Notes: a model not told the origin generated them from the letters alone. A stretch of 64,000 nucleotides of DNA from Chlamydomonas reinhardtii (GCF_000002595.2 NC_057015.1:4185955-4249954); one strand, 5' to 3'. Shown: positions 1 through 14,285, numbered from the stretch's first letter. Made by a program: numbers and translations.

Positions 1-275
1 ATGCCCCTCGCCTCAGATGCCCCCCGTCGGCTGCACAGGGACAGTCCAGTGGCGTGGGTGGGCTGTATGGAGTCAGAGCGTCGCCGGCTTGGTGATGCAA
101 GTTGCGGGGGCAGTGCCAAATACTGGGTGGAGGTTAGGGATTCTATTCAATGTTCACGGCCACACGAAAGGCTGCGTCTCAGGTGACGAGGTGTCAGGGC
201 ATGGCGCTTGTTGATTGTTGTATTGAGGCCACCTGGAGCATGCCCGGAGTCTTGTCAAATTTGCTTCCGTTCTCA
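1..275. other. Gene-free stretch beyond the CFAP54 3' end
   Basis: No reading frame here resembles a protein and no splice pattern links it to a neighbour. It lies downstream of the probable CFAP54 poly(A) site and may hold the end of a gene outside the window. Confidence 0.4.
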
Positions 276-280
276 TTACA
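276..280 (-). terminator. TGTAA poly(A) signal of CFAP54
   Basis: TTACA on the plus strand reads TGTAA on the minus strand, the usual volvocine poly(A) signal. It gives CFAP54 a 3' UTR of roughly 370-390 nt. A short CA tract (about 632-650) lies just after the stop codon. Confidence 0.6.
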
Positions 281-650
281 GCGCCATCAGCAGCTACGTA
301 ACCATCATGTGTCCGCACGTGGCCTGGCTGATAACGACCGCCTTACCCCACGCAAGCCAACAAACTGAAAGCACTGCATGAACACCATGTCACCATGCGT
401 AATTAACGGCGTGCACCACATAACTCTTGCTCCTGTGTCCATCATCATAGGCACTACAGTACGATATCATCCTAAGCTCCACACATCAACATAATGCATT
501 CATGCACGCCATGCCCCAATAACACCTCGGTGCTCGGCCCAACGGCCCCTGTCCCAGCCACACCTACATCCCGCCTCCATGCAAGAGCCACCAAAGACAC
601 CCAGCCAGTCCATCACACCGCCACCATCAATCCACACACACACACACACC

Positions 651-3600
651 TCACATCATCACCGGCAGCGTCTGCACCAGCCAGCTGCCCAGCGTCTTGT
701 CGTTCACGTCCAGCCCGGCCTCCAGCGCCAGCAGCGCCTCCAGCTTGCAGAGGAACGCCACGTCCAGCTCCGGCCGCACCTCGCCCTCCATCAGCTCGCT
801 GCTGCCAAAGCCACCCAGCCCGCTGTCCGCGGCGCTGAAGCCCGCGCTGCTGCTGCCATCCTCGCTGTTGCGCGGCACCGCGCTCAGCAGCCGCTCCGCG
901 GCACGCAGCAGCTCCCCCAGCTCCACCTGGCTGGGGGCGGCGTAGCCCAGGATGTCGGTGGCGGCCTTGGGCGCCTCCACGCGGGCCCGCAGCGCCTTGG
1001 CACGCCGCTGCAGCTCGCGCACGTCCTTCACCGCGAACGTCACCTCGCCGCAGTGCGGCCCCGGGCTGCCGTCGTGGCTGGGGGCAGCCACCACGAACAG
1101 CAGGCTGGCGTAGGCCGGCACCGGCTGCAGCGCCAGCAGCGCCGAGTCCGACAGTGGGCCGTCGGGTGCGCCGGAGCTGCCTTCGGCGCGCCATGAGCGC
1201 GCCTCCTGCCAGCAGCCGTCCTGGCAGTGCCACTGCACGATGACCGAGCCCTCGGGCGGCGGCGGCACGGCGTCGGGCGGGCTGGGCGGCAGCGGCGGCT
1301 CAGCGAAGCAGGCGTCCGTGCCGTACTTGGCGCAGGCGGCGCGCAGTGCGGCGTGCAGCGCCGCCACCTGGGCCTCGCCACGCGCCCGGGCGCCGCCGCC
1401 CACCGGCAGCGCCTCCAGTCCTTTGAGCAGCCCACCCAGCAGGCAGAACACCATGCGTGCAGCATCCGCGTCAGACAGTCCGTCACCGGAGCCACCGCCC
1501 GCGCCGGGCTTGCCGCCGGGCGGCGTGCCCGGCGGCCGCGCGCCGCTGCTGCTGGTGGCGACGGGGCGGGCCGAGCCTGCCGCGCCTGCGGCGCCGCTGA
1601 TGGCGCCATTGCTGCTCTTCTTGCCAAAGAGCGCCTCTTGGCCGCGCACGTGCGCCAGCGCCCAGTCGGGGAGCTGGGCGGCGGCGACGGGCGCGAGCGT
1701 GTGGCTGGACAGCGCCACGAGGTCGGCCTTGGCGGCGGCGGCGTGCCCGGCGCGCAGGCAGGCGGCGGCGCTGCGGGCGTCCAGTCCTGCGATGAAGATG
1801 GACCCCAGCTCCAGCAGCGCCCCGCGCATCAGCGAGCGCAGGTGGCCGCCGTCCACGGCTGCCAGCGTGATGGAGGCGCACAGCGCAGACCGCGCGGCGC
1901 TCAGCTTGGCGGCGGTGGCGGCTACGCCGCCGCCACTGGAGCCGGCGGAACCGCCGCCGCGGCCCGCGGTGGCGGTGCGCGCCAGCGCGCCGGCGGAGGC
2001 GTTGAAGCCGCCTGCGGCGGCACGAGCGGTTCCGGCGGCAACAGCAGTGGCGGCGGGGTCACCCGGCGCGCCGGCGCCGGCGCTGGTGAGGGTGGCGGTG
2101 GAGGCGGGCGGCGCGCCCGACGCGAGCGTGGGCTGTCCGTCCACCGGCACGCCGTCGCCGCACAGCGCCACCATTCGGCACGTGCGCCCCAGCAGCAGCA
2201 GCGCGGCCGCGTGCGTGGCTGGAAGCGCGCGCGTGTGGCTGCGCAGCAGCAGCACCGCACGCGCGGCGCAGCGCTCCGCCTCGGCGTGCTGCTGCCGCCG
2301 TGAGGCGTGCACCGCCGCCGCGCCCAGCGCGTGTGCGTACAGGGCTGTGCCGTCCAGGTACACGTTGGTCAGCTCGGGGGCCTCCAGTGCCTCGCCCAGC
2401 CCCAGCTCCAGGCAATAGCCCTCCGCCACCGCCAGCCCCTGTGCCGTCAGCTCGGCCGCGTCCTCCCGCAGCCCCAGCCGGTCCCGCAGCGCCGCCGCGT
2501 CCAGCAGCACCGCCGCCAGCCGCCCGTCGTACACGCACAGCGAGCGGTACCGCGCCGCCACCGCCGCCAGCGCCGCCAGCGCGTCGGACGTGCGGCCCTC
2601 TGCCGCCAGCGTCAGCGCCGCCACGTGCGCCATGCCTGTGCAGTGCAGCAGCTCCGGCAAACCCGACGGCACCTTGGCCGACCCCGGCTCAGACGGCGCG
2701 TGCGCGCTCGTCGCTGCCGCTACCAGCTCGTGCACGTGCGCGGCGTGGCCCAGCGCCGCGGCGCAGCGCACCGCCGCGCCGCGCGCCAGGAACCACAGCG
2801 CGGGCGCGAGCGTGTAGCGCTCCAGCTCGTCGTTGTCGGTCTGCTGCGGCGTGTTGACGTGGTCCGCATGCTCGCCCAAGAAGCGGGCGGCCTCCAGGGC
2901 GTGGGCCAGGCCGCGGCTGGGCATCCAGCGCAGCTGCTCCAGCTCGCTCATCAGCAGCAGCGCACGCACGTTCACCTCGGCACGCTGGCTGGCGCTGGGC
3001 GGCGGCGGCGGCGGTGGCCCAGGCACCTCGGGCGGCGCGGCGGCGGCGGAGCCGGCGCCGTCGCCGGCACCGCCCTTGCCCTTGCCCTTGCCGGTGGGCG
3101 ACTTGGCGCGGCCGGGCGAGGGCGCGCGCGCGGGCGCTGGCTTGCCTGCGGCGGCGGGCTTGCCGGCGCTTGAGGGCTCCTCGGAGGGCGGCTGATCCTC
3201 ACCGCTTGCCATAGCCTGCGCGAACAATGAAAAGGCTCAGTGTTACAAGGTGGCAGCAGGCCGCGGCTTTATAAACCAACCCGCCTGTGCATCCCTCCCT
3301 CTCTGTTACAAATACTACCGCTGCCGCCTCTGCAAAGCTCAGCCGCAGTCTGCACCCACCAGCGCCTTGCGGAGCAGCACGTGCGCCCGCTCCAGCATGA
3401 CCGGCTCCACAGGCTCAGGCAGCCCCGCGCCCGGGGGCTCGGGCGCCGCCGCCGCCGCCCCCTTCGCCGCGCCCTTGGCCGGCGAAGCCGGCTTGGGCGC
3501 CGCGGTGCGCTCGCCTGTGCGCCAGTCCACACCACGCCACTGGTTGGGCACGCTGCCCGCCAGCATCAGCACCTGTGCACGTGCCAGTGCCAGATGCGCC

Positions 3601-6600
3601 ACCAGCCAGCTGCCGTACAGCTTCTCCACGGCGGGCGCGAGCGGCGTGTCGGCGATGTGGGTCAGTGCCGCCTTGTTGCCGGGCTCGCCGGGCAGCTTCG
3701 AGTTGTCGTACGGCGGCGCGGGGACTGGCTGCGGCGAGCACACGGGCAGAGGGAGGGAGGGCAAGGAGGGCGCTTCAGTAGGGATGGCGGAGGCGGAGTG
3801 GAGAAGGGGAGTCGGTGGGCATCATCGTGTCCAAATCGTGTCCAAGTCGCTGTTACGCTGCCAGCGAGCTCACCTCCACAACGGCGCCGCTGGTGTCTTT
3901 GAGCACATAGTCCGAGTCCAGAGTGGGGTCGGGCAGAGCGGCCGCGCCCATCAGCCCGCCCGTCACCTCCACCGCCTCCGCCAGCAGCCCCAGCGCCACC
4001 AGCGCCCGCACGCGCAGCAGGCGGCACAGCACGGTGCCGTGCAGGTTGCGCAGCACGTGCCGAGTCACGTGCTCCCACAGCGCCAGCACGGGCAGCGCCT
4101 CCAGCGCCAGCCCCGCGTCCAGCAGCGCCGCCGCCGCACCCTCCAGCGCGCCCGCCAGATCTACCACCGGACACCGGTACGGGTCCGACCAGACCAACCA
4201 GGCATCCGTGCCCGCCGCCCACAGCTCCCGCGGCGTGTAGGTGGCGAAGCCGGCGCGGCGCTGCGGGTGGCCCAGGTGCGCGGAGAAGGCGCAGAAGGCC
4301 AGGCGTGCGGTCAGGCGGTGGGCCTCCAGCCGGAGGTGCAGGTGGTCGTGGTGTACGTAGCGTGCCAGCTTGCCGGCCAGCACGCAGCCCAGCAGCAGCC
4401 CGTGCAGCCCGTAGGCCTGCAGGGTGCCGGCAGGCGACATGCCGTCCAGCCGCCCACGCCAGTTGCGCAGCGCCTGTGGGGTTTCGGTAGGGCGCGAGGG
4501 GAGGCAGAGCGGCGCAGGGATATGGGGAATAGGATTTGAGAAAAGAATGCTGCCAGTATGTGGGGAAGTGGGCAGGCTGCTGCAACGTCCCGCGCCTTCC
4601 CATCAATAGCCACGGTCCTTGCTCATAAGGCTCGAGCGCACTCTCCCGCAACCATCCATCCATCCAGCCAGCCAGCCAGCCGTTCACCCAGCCACGCCCG
4701 CCCGCACCTGGTATGGCCCCAGCAGTGTGTCCAGGGTGTCGTTCCACGAGGTGGCGGCGCCGCCCCAGTTGCCAAAGTGCGCGTGTACGTCGCCCAGCTC
4801 GTGCAGCGCCAACAGCATGGCGCCCTTCTCGTTGCGCCGCTTCAGCACCTCAATCACCTGAGAAAGAGGTGGTGGTGGTGGGGGGAGAGGTTGTTGTCAC
4901 CGTTTCCGTGAGAGGCGAGCTTACGTTTGAAAGCAAGGAGTGGGCATAATTGTCTGTAAAGTACGGACAAGCATTGAGAGGGGGGTGGGTGAGAAGGGGG
5001 CAGGGCGTGCAACCAATGAAGTCTGGCACAGCGGCACAGGAGATACAAGCAGCAGCACGGGCCCGTTGTCGCCACACGCCGCATCCCGACCGTCCCGACC
5101 CACCTTCTCATACTCTCCCGGGATGCGCAAGAAGTCGGGCTGGCTGGCCTTGGTCTTGTAGGTGGAGGCGGTGCGGTAGGTGTAGGCGGCGCTCACCAGT
5201 GAAGCCCGGTCGCTGTCAGGCAGCCCACTGCCGCCGCCGCCGCCCGCACCGCTGCCCGGCCCCGCCGCCAGAATTGCGGCGCGTGTCTTCCGCTTGCGCA
5301 CCTTGTGGCCCATGCTCTGCGCCATCAGCGGCGTGTCGCCCAGGCGCTCGCGCACCAGTGTGCGGACCTGACAGCATTCAGGAGATACGGCAAAGAGGAT
5401 GATGAGACCCGATGAGCAATGCGTCGGGAAGCACGGGGCACGGAGAACGTGAAGTCTGAGGCACACCAACCTCGTTACCTCACAGCACCGCACACACGCC
5501 AACAGCGCAGCCCTGACAGGCCCCAATCCCCAAGTCCTGATGCTCAGCCCAGCACCAGCACCAGCACCATCCGGGCCCCGCCCCCACCTTGTCCAGCTGG
5601 TCCAGGGCCTGGTTCTTGTCGCGAATAAGTGCGTCCATGGCCGACTGAAAGGGCGCGGGGTCCACACCCGCCTTGGGCGCAGCCTGCAGGGAAGACATGG
5701 GGTTGCTTGGTCGTCAGTTTCAAATGTCAGGCGGCAGCGCGAAACGTCGTGTTACCTTTCTCACTATGCGCACCCCACTTCCTCCTCTTGCCCTCTCCCT
5801 CCGGAACCCCGTTCCTCCCCTTCCGCCAGTCCCTTTCCGCCCCCACCTGCAGCAGCCACGGCATGATGCGCTCGTTGAAGGCGCCCTCGCTCAGCCGCGC
5901 CCACTGCCGGCCCGCCTCCACCAGCGCGTGCCAGCGCTCGCCGCGGCTGAGCACCACCGCCGCCAGGCCCAGGAAGCGGCTCACCCAGGCTAGGTCCAAC
6001 GGCCCCTCCTTGAACCAGATGTCAGCCTGGGGCGCCGGATGCAAGACCGGGTTAGCAGAAGCATGGGTACGGTGCCGTGTGCGAAGCGGGGCAGCGGTTG
6101 TTGAGAAGCAAGTGCGGCGTGACGGCGCAGTGGCGAGGCGGATTGGTAGATTGTAATACACGGTGCATGTGACAGTGCACATGAGTACTTAAAGGCAACA
6201 CCAGCCGTGCGCGCCACACATGGATCGCGGTCACACCTGCAGGTCTGAGCCGTAGCTGAACTCGCTGTCCGTCACGCGCGCCGTCACCGGCCGCTCCTCC
6301 TCGCCCAGACCTGCACCCGCAGTCGACGCCGACGCCGCCAGGGCGGCGCGACGAGGCGGCGGGCCGTCGAAGCGGTGCCGCGGGTTCACAGGAGCCACCC
6401 AGGTGTACACCTGCAGCCCGTCACGCAGCGCCGACACCAGCTCCAGCACCGCGTCCGCCAGGGAGCGCGCGGCGCGCTGCATGTTGGGGCGGGCGCCCAC
6501 AACCACAGGGTAGGTGCGCGGCGGCGGCGGCGCCTCCTCCACCGGGAAGCCCTTCTTGCTGCGCGCGCTACTGCGGGCGCCGCCCTGGGGAGTGGCATGA

Positions 6601-9600
6601 GAGGCAGGGACGGGGGTTAGGTAGGTGGCTAGGCGTGGCGCACGGGACCAACTCATGCCGCATGCGTGGATACACAGAATGTCTTCATGCACCCTAGCAC
6701 ACCCCACTGCGCGCCACGGCGCCATTGACGGCCGGCTTCACCATGCAGGCGCACAAGCCTGACACATCCCTGCCGCCTTACCTTGGGCGAGGAGGGCGTC
6801 TTGGCTGGTGCTTTGTCGTCCTTCTTCTTGTCGTCCTTGCCGCCCTTTTTGCTGCCCTTCTTGCCGCCCGCGTCACCCGCGCCCGCTGGTACCAGGATGC
6901 TCTCCGGCGCCACGGCCGGCTGCGGCGCGTCGCCGCGCTCCCACCGCACCGGCGGCAACGGCGCGGTCAGCGCGGGGTCCGCACTCAGTGTGGCACGTGC
7001 CAGGTTCCAGGCGTGGCGGGCTGCGTTGCCTACCTCCACCCAGGCGCCGCCGCGCGCCGCCAGGTGGGCGGCGCGGGCAAAGTGCATCATGGCCTGCAAC
7101 GGCGGCGTGATGCCCTCCGGCGGCGTCAGCGGCGGCGGCCCGGCGGCCGAGGGGTCGGGCACAGGCGGCGGCATGTTGACGGCAGCGGTGCCGGGACGGG
7201 AGCCGGCGACGCCGGAGGTCTCAGGGCCAGGGGCGTCGGCGGCCGCAGCGGCGGCCTCCGCTGCAGCGGCGGCGGCACGGGCGCGCGCGGGCGCGTTGGC
7301 TGCGTAGCGGCGGGCGTCAGCTGCCGCCTGCAGGCCCAGCACCAGGTTGAGCCGAGCCATCCAGGGAGACCAGCGCTTCCGGTTCTCCCGCATCTTTTCA
7401 ATAAGCCGCTTCCGCGCCAGCAGCGCCGGCATGCGCTTCTGCAGCAGCAACACCGCCGCCAGCCGTTGCCGCGCCGTCGCCTCAGCCGCCGCCGCCACCG
7501 CGGCGTGTCGCGCCAGGGCGGCGGAGGCCTCCTCCGGACTCATGCCCTCAGTGGACGGCACCGGCGGCGGCTCAAAGGATGCCGCCACGGTAGCCGCGTC
7601 CAGCGCAGCTGCAGATGCATCAAGCGGCGCAAGGTAAACGTGATACCGAGTAGAGCCATGCCAGCTTCTTTCGTTCATAGTAAGCGCAAGGCAGGATTAG
7701 GCAGCACCGGGTGCACTGCGTCACGTCAGCGTGCACGTCTCAAAGCGCTCACCTGCTGCCTCCTCCAGCTTCCATTTGGCTGGCCAGGGCGGCGCCGTGC
7801 CACCGGCAGCTGCCGCCTCCGCCGCCTCGGCCTCGTAGGCGTCCAGGGGCGGGGGCGGCGGCCGCCGCAGCCGCGCGCGCACCCACCAGGTGAGCTGCTC
7901 CGCCACCACGGTGGCGTTGCCGGGGTTGCCCTTGCGCACCGCCGCCTCCACCATGCGCACCACCAGCTCCACCCACCTGCCGTACGCAACACGCAGGTGC
8001 ACGTGCCGTTTGAATGGTGTGCCAGGCAGACAGACTGCTGGTCAAAGGGCACTACGTACCGCAGACTGCATTCCACAGACGTGGCACGGGGACGCATGTC
8101 TAGTAACCCTGCAGGCTTGGCGCAACCTGACCAGGACACCCCCACCAATGCAGTGCCACCCACCTGGGGTGCTCCGCCGCCGTTTCAAAGCCCAGCGCCT
8201 GGCTCCAGGTGTCCATGGGCGCGGGTGTGCCCAGCACCGGCAGCACACGGGCCACCAGGTCGGAGGCGTCCTTCTGCCGCTCCACCAGCGGCTCAGGCGC
8301 CCACTCAGACAGCTTGGGGTGCTGTGACAGGAGGCGTAACGGCACACACCAAACAAGTGGGCTTGTACTTGTAGTCCATCGACAGCAGCTTCGCTTCGCT
8401 CGCACTGCTTACCTACCATGTCCTATGCACTCCACACAACTCCTCGCCCTTGCTCCACGCGCACACACACGCAAGCACACACACCTGCAGCAGCACGTCG
8501 TGCAGCTGTGACGCCTCCTCCTGCAGCTCGGCGCCAGGGAGAAGCGCGGGCCGGCCCGCCAGCGCGAACCGCGGGTCGTAGGCCTTGAGCAGCTCCAGCT
8601 GCAGCCGGCCAAAGTGCGCCGCCGCGCCGACCTCGCCCGCCTCGTCGCTGAGGCGCAGCAGCTGGTACGTCACCGCCGCCGCCACGCGCGCCGCCAGCGA
8701 GCGCTGGTGCTCCTGCCGGTACAACGAGTCCTGCGGGAGGAAGGGCACGGGGTACGGAGGTACCAGGCATGACTAGTTAGGGAGGGGGGACGGAGCAGGT
8801 GGCGGGGGTAGCCGTAGTGCTCAGGACGTCCATGCAGGGTGAGATGATTCGAGCCGCGCTGCCGAAGCCGCCCATGACAACCACCCAGCAAGGCAAACAC
8901 GCACCCACACCGGCAAACGTCGCCCCTTGGTTGTTCTACCCCCGTACACACCTGCACCAGGTTGGTGAGCGAGGCCAGCACGGCGTGGCACGCCGCCAGC
9001 GCCTTGTGCAGCAGGTGGCTGCGCGGCGCCCGCAGCGCCAGCAGCGGCGCCAGCAGGCCGTAGGTGCGCAGTGCGCCCTCCTGCATCAGCGGCTCGTCGG
9101 GCAGCAGGGCCGCCACCTCCATACCCAGCACCAGCAGCCGGGCCGACTTGAGGCGGGCCACCTGGGGGCCAGGCCGTAACAGGTAGGGGCAGAGTTAGGG
9201 CGGGGGAGGATACAGAAGGGGCGCGGCAAGCGCGGTGCGCTGACGAATTGCATCTTCCCTCTCTCCCTTTCACCCGCCGGAGAGGAGTTGCCCGGCCCCC
9301 ACCTGCTCCTCCAGGAAGGGCGCACGCAGCTGCGGCAGCGTGCACGGAAGCGCCACCTGCGGCACCGGCGCCCCAGGCGCTGTGGAGCCGCCGCCGCCTC
9401 CACCGCCACCGCCCCCATTCCGCAACAGCGCCGCCCCGCCGTACAGGTAGATGGCCTGCACCAGCGCGCGCAGCAGCGGCCGCGCCGCCGCCGCCACGTG
9501 TGCGCGGTGCAGCCGCTGCGCGTCCATGGGGTTGGAGCGCCACAGCGGCACGTCCGGCGTGGTCACCACGAAGTGCGGCAGCAGCACGCTCGCGGCGCGC

Positions 9601-10440
9601 TTGGCGGCGGCGGCGCCCGCGGCGCCACAGCGCACGGCCGCCGCCAGCAGGTGCGTCCAGCACATGAGCAGCGGCAGCGGCAGCGCCACCAGCACCTCGG
9701 GAGTGCTGGTGCCCAGCCCCCCCACGATGTTGCCGTCGTCGTCGTACAGCGCCACCGCGAACAGGTAGGTGTCGTTGGTGCGCAGGCCCTGCGGGGGATG
9801 GCGGCGCAGAGGGGTGGAGGGGGGCGGCGGCGAGGAGGGCACGTGATGAGGTAGGAAGTGGGGATCGCAAGGAAGCTGGGCGTGCCAGGGATTCGCAGGA
9901 ATGCGCAAGCGACATGGTGCAGGGCGGGGTGTGGAGGGTAAAACGTCAGGTGCTGGCCGTGTACTAGAGGGCACGGGGCTGCCGTCCACGCACGCCTCGC
10001 CTCCTCCCGCCTGGCAACCCGTTGCCGCTGCAGCCCCCGCCTCTCGCCCGCCCGCCACCCCCACGCGCGTCTGCTCACCTGGATGGTGACGGGCTGCCCA
10101 AGCGGCACGGACACGCCCGAGCCCGGGTACTCGGTGGCGGTCTTGTTGATGGACAGGCCCACGCCCGCGCCGAACGACTTGCAGTACGCCACGTAGCGGC
10201 TGGGCGGCTTGCGCGCCCCTGGCGGCTGCTTGAGGCCGGGGCCGGGCGGGTGCGCCACCAGGGTGACGGAGGTGGGGCTGCGCTGCAGTAGCTTGGGCTG
10301 CGGCGGCACGTCACGGCGCGCGCGTAGGTCGGGCTGCTGCGCCGCGAACAAGCCGTCCTCCGCCGCCTGAGCCTTTACAAGCAGGTCGCCAGCCTCCTGC
10401 GAGAGCGCGCGTGCGTGCGTGTGCGTGTGTATGTGTGTGC

Positions 10441-10478
<38 letters not shown>

Positions 10479-13400
10479 GTACACGCACTGAGAGAGACAA
10501 TTCTGCAAGGGACCATCATGGGTAAGGGCATCCTCATGACCTGGGGCACGTACCCAGGTGGCCAACTGCGTGTCGCACCCACAACCCGACGCTTCCCCTC
10601 GCGCTCCTGACGCACTCCTGCCCCACCTGCAGGAGCTGCGTCTTGCGGCCCGCGTCGGCGCCCTGGAATGACGTCATCTGCATCAGCACCACCGCCCGCT
10701 CGTAGGGGTTCTTGGCGCACGCCGTCAGCAGCTCCCGCTCCTTCATCTGCGGGTTGGGCGGCGTGGCGCCCGCCGCCACCAACCTTGCCTCGTCCCGCGC
10801 CAGCTCCGCCGCGTTGCGCTGGCCGAAGATGCTGCTCTGCGCCGTGCGCTTGGCCTGCTCCTCCATGACGGCGGTGCGGCGGGCGGTGGCGCGGCCCTGC
10901 TGCTCCGACACGCCCAGCCCCAGCTCCACACGCGCCAGCAGCGCCAGCACGTCCACCTGCAGGCACGCCAGCTCCTGCTCGCTGGCCGTCATGCCTGGTG
11001 CGGGCAGAGCGGAGGATCGAAAGATGCACAGGCTGAGTGCGCTGATGAAGCATTCCAGGGGTGTAGCAGGTGGCGCACGCACTCGGGGGCACGTGAGGCT
11101 TGCCTACAGTCTACTGAGAGCGTGCAGCGTCGTCCACGCTGGCGCCCTGACAGCTCCTGTTGCTGCGCAATCGCACACTGCCTACCCACCTGTCCCCCCC
11201 CCCACACCCGCCCCCAGCCCCGCTCACCCTGCACCAGCGCTGCGGTGTCGTCGCTGGGCTGGCTGCGCGAGGCGGTCACCCAGCGCAGGTGCTCGTCCGG
11301 GGCGCGGCGGTTGGCCACCATGAGCTCCACACGCGACTGCTCCACCACCGACTTGGCCTGCAGGGGGCGGGGGCGTGCACACACGCGGGAGACGTCACGT
11401 ACGCTGCCAGCTGATCAAAGCCAAACACCACCACATGTCTACAGCGCCTCAGGTCCCAGTTGTGCTCCTGTGCTCCATGTACGGCACCATGATGCAATAG
11501 CCATTGCATGCCGGCTCCCAGCCCGCCTCTGCCCGCACCTGCATCAGCACCTCCCTCGCCGCCAGCAGCCGGCCCTCCTCTTCCAGCAGCAGCGCCAGCT
11601 TGAGCGCCGCCGCCACCCGCAGCTCGCCATCGTCCAGCTCCACCGCCGCCCACGCCGAGTGGCACGCCGCCAGCAGCTCCGCCACCAGGCCCGCCTCCTT
11701 GTCATCGGCGCAGAACACGCCGTCGATCAGCGGCCGCGCCGAGCCGTACAGCGCGAGCGAGGCGTCCGCAATCAGGTCACGCAGCTGCTGCCAGGGCGCC
11801 AGCGAGGACTGCTGCGGCCGAGGCGGCGCGCCGGCGGCTCCGCCGCCTGCCGAGGCGGTGGCACCTGCGGCGCCGCCGTTGTGGGAAGGCGAGCCGGCCG
11901 TCTGGGTGATACCAGCGGCCGTGGCGGTAAGGGTGGCGGCGGCGCCTCCGGCGCCGGAGCTGCCGTTTGGCGGCGACGCGCTGCCGCCTGCAAGCATGCC
12001 CGTCATGGACACGCGGCGCGGCGGCGGCGGCGGCGCGGCGCCTGCGGTGCCGCTGACCGTGATGCCGCGGCTCAGCGCCTGCTGCAGCATAGCCGCCAGC
12101 GTACGCAGCGACTCCACGCCCGGAGCCGTGGACAGCTGCCGCAGCGCGGTCAAGATGCTGGCCGCCGTGCCCAGCTGCGCCGCCGTCTGGTCCACGTCCG
12201 CGGCGGCGGCGGCGGTGGTGGTGGTGGAGCCAGTGCCAGTGGGCACGGCGTCCGCATACACGACGTCGGAGCGGGAGGTGGCGAGCGATGCCAGCTCCTC
12301 AAACTGCTTCCACTGCTCCAGGTTGTAGGCAGCACACAGTAGACCCTTGTGCAGTGCACACGGCAGCGCCTCCTGCGCCGCGCCCAGCGCCGCACTCGCC
12401 GCCACTGCCGCCTCGTCCGCAGCCGCCGCGGCCGCAGACGCCTGCTGCTGCGCACCCGTGTCAGCGGGCGCGGCGGCGTCGGCGCCGCCAGCGGTCTCCG
12501 CTTCCGCGCTGGCGGCGTCAGCAGCCACAGCCGCCGCCGCTGCGGCTGCGTCAGCGGCAGCGGCCGCCTCTGTCGCCTTCTTTAGGTCACCAATAAGCGG
12601 CGCCGCCACCGCCATGGCCGCATCAAACAGCTCCTTCAGCGGCCCGCCGCTCACCGCCTCCGTGCGCACCACACGCCGGTGCGGCACGTGCAGCGCCTCC
12701 ACCAGCGCCGCCAGCCCCGCCCGCGCCGTGGGCCCCGCCGCGCCCACCGCCCCCGCGCCCGCCGCACCCGCTGACAGCTGCGCCAGCACCGGCGTCACGG
12801 CCGCGCCCGCCGCCATCTCCACCCGCAGCTGCAGCCCAACCAGCGCGCCGCGCGCCGCCGCGAAGGCCGCCTGCACCGCTGGCGCCGCGGGCACTGGGTC
12901 CAGCTTTTGCAGCGCCACCAGCATCTCCAGCCGCTTCAGCCCGTCGGCCAGCAGCGCGCGCGCCTGCTCCACGGCGCCGCAGTCGGCCAGGCCGTACACG
13001 GCCCAGGTGTAGAGCTGCGTGCGCCAGGGCAGGTACTTGGGCGCGGCGAAGGCCACGTGCCCCTCCAGCGCCTTGATACAGAACACCAGCGCCGGCAGCG
13101 CCTGCTCCGCAAAGCCCGCTGTGATCATGGCCTGTTGGGTGTGAGTTTGGGGATATGACGGCCGTGTTGAGGGAACAAGGTGCGGAGTGGCACCATGCAT
13201 GTCGCATACGCTGACTGGACGCTTACACAGGCTCATCGGTGAGGTCTAGGATGTTGTATCACGGCCCCAGCACCCTTCATGCCTGCCCATTACAGCTCCA
13301 TGCGGCGCACAGTGCCGCCGCCCTTCCAGGCACCCCCACAGATTCCACCAGCCTCCTCCCTCCTCCTTTCCCCCGCACCTTGGCTATGCCGTACACATGC

Positions 13401-13924
13401 ACGGTGCCGTTGAGCACCAGCCAGTACAGCCGCTCATCGGGCAGCGCCAGCGACATGGCCGCGCGCAGCTGCGCCAGGCACGACACCAACCACTGCAGCG
13501 TGTCGGGGTGCTTCACAGACCCGTCCGACGCCAGCAGCAGTGCCGCCTCGCAGGCCGCGCAGCCGAAGCATGCCTGAACGTGGCTGGACAGTCGCGCCTG
13601 CGCGTCCATGCGGGGGAGGTTCTCCCGGCTGCTGTGGAGCTCTAGGCCGCGGATGTGCTTATAGCACGCCTGCAGCGCCAGCTGGTACTGCTCTGCGCGG
13701 AAAAGCTTGTCCCCAAACACCAGGATGCGCGGCACCGACGCGTAGGCCGGCAGGCGCCCCGCATAGTAGGAGACGCTCTCCGCGATGCGCTGGCTGAGGC
13801 GGTGGTGGTTCAGGTGCGCGTCGTGGGCATCGGGCTTGCTGGCGCTGACCGGGGGCAGCACGTTAAGCGACTTGGCCAGCTCCTGCTCGAAGCTGTGGCA
13901 CAGTGCTATCACCTCCGAGGCCAT
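651..13924 (-). CDS. CFAP54: CFAP54/FAP54, central-pair C1d projection protein
   Basis: Cilia- and flagella-associated protein 54, a scaffold of the C1d projection of the axonemal central pair. Nineteen exons join in phase: 13379-13924, 11539-13131, 11228-11357, 10627-10994, 10079-10396, 9303-9788, 8952-9161, 8485-8730, 8164-8321, 7753-7976, 6782-7608, 6237-6584, 5847-6026, 5588-5683, 5104-5367, 4708-4857, 3874-4473, 3360-3728, 651-3215. The product is about 3,225 aa; the human protein is about 3,100. The N-terminal region matches the CFAP54 domain (DUF4486) through LYWLVLNGTVHVY and YLPWRTQLYTW. A fibronectin-III-like segment follows near aa 900-1010 (GLRTNDTYLFAVALYDDDG). Later blocks such as DLAWVSRFLGLAAVVLSR and ALHELGDVHAHFGNW also fit. 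Ala/Gly/Pro-rich linkers fill the rest, and the last exon alone codes 854 aa. The start is the first Met of the conserved N terminus. No defect was seen. Confidence 0.93.
10410..10476. repeat. GT-rich microsatellite in a CFAP54 intron
   Basis: GT dinucleotides with GC and AT interruptions, lying in the intron just upstream (plus coordinates) of exon 10079-10396. Confidence 0.9.
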
Positions 13925-14285
13925 GATGACTATCTAAGTAGGTTACGGTGCAAGTGTGCAACGATATCTGGAGTGGAACGCGGACATGTTATCGAAGTTA
14001 CATGTGTCTGCTCATAGGCCTCAAACAGATTGCCATGCTTCCTTATACGCTATGCAAAAAGTCAACTTAGTGAACGTGAAAGTTTGTCAGCTCAAGTCCA
14101 GTCTCGCGATCGGGACCGAGTCCCATGCAGGAAAATTTGCACAACGAGAGCTGGGCCACGGAAACTGGCAGCACTGCTTTTATGCTCGACTTGACCGCAC
14201 GCGCTGCCGCCTAGTGCAAATCGTGCCTGTGAACTTGCATCGACTTTTTCATTCGCTTTGACGAGCTCCGATTCCCACATTTAGC
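13925..14285. promoter_or_regulatory. Head-to-head promoter, CFAP54 and PET100-like
   Basis: Only 361 bp separate the two start codons, so both 5' UTRs and both core promoters must lie here. No TATA box or other motif was clear enough to name. Confidence 0.6.

Noticed and set aside
1227-2418. Long plus-strand ORFs opposite the last CFAP54 exon
   Set aside because: Shadows of GC-rich coding DNA: Ala/Arg/Gly-rich translations without family similarity, while the minus frame matches CFAP54.
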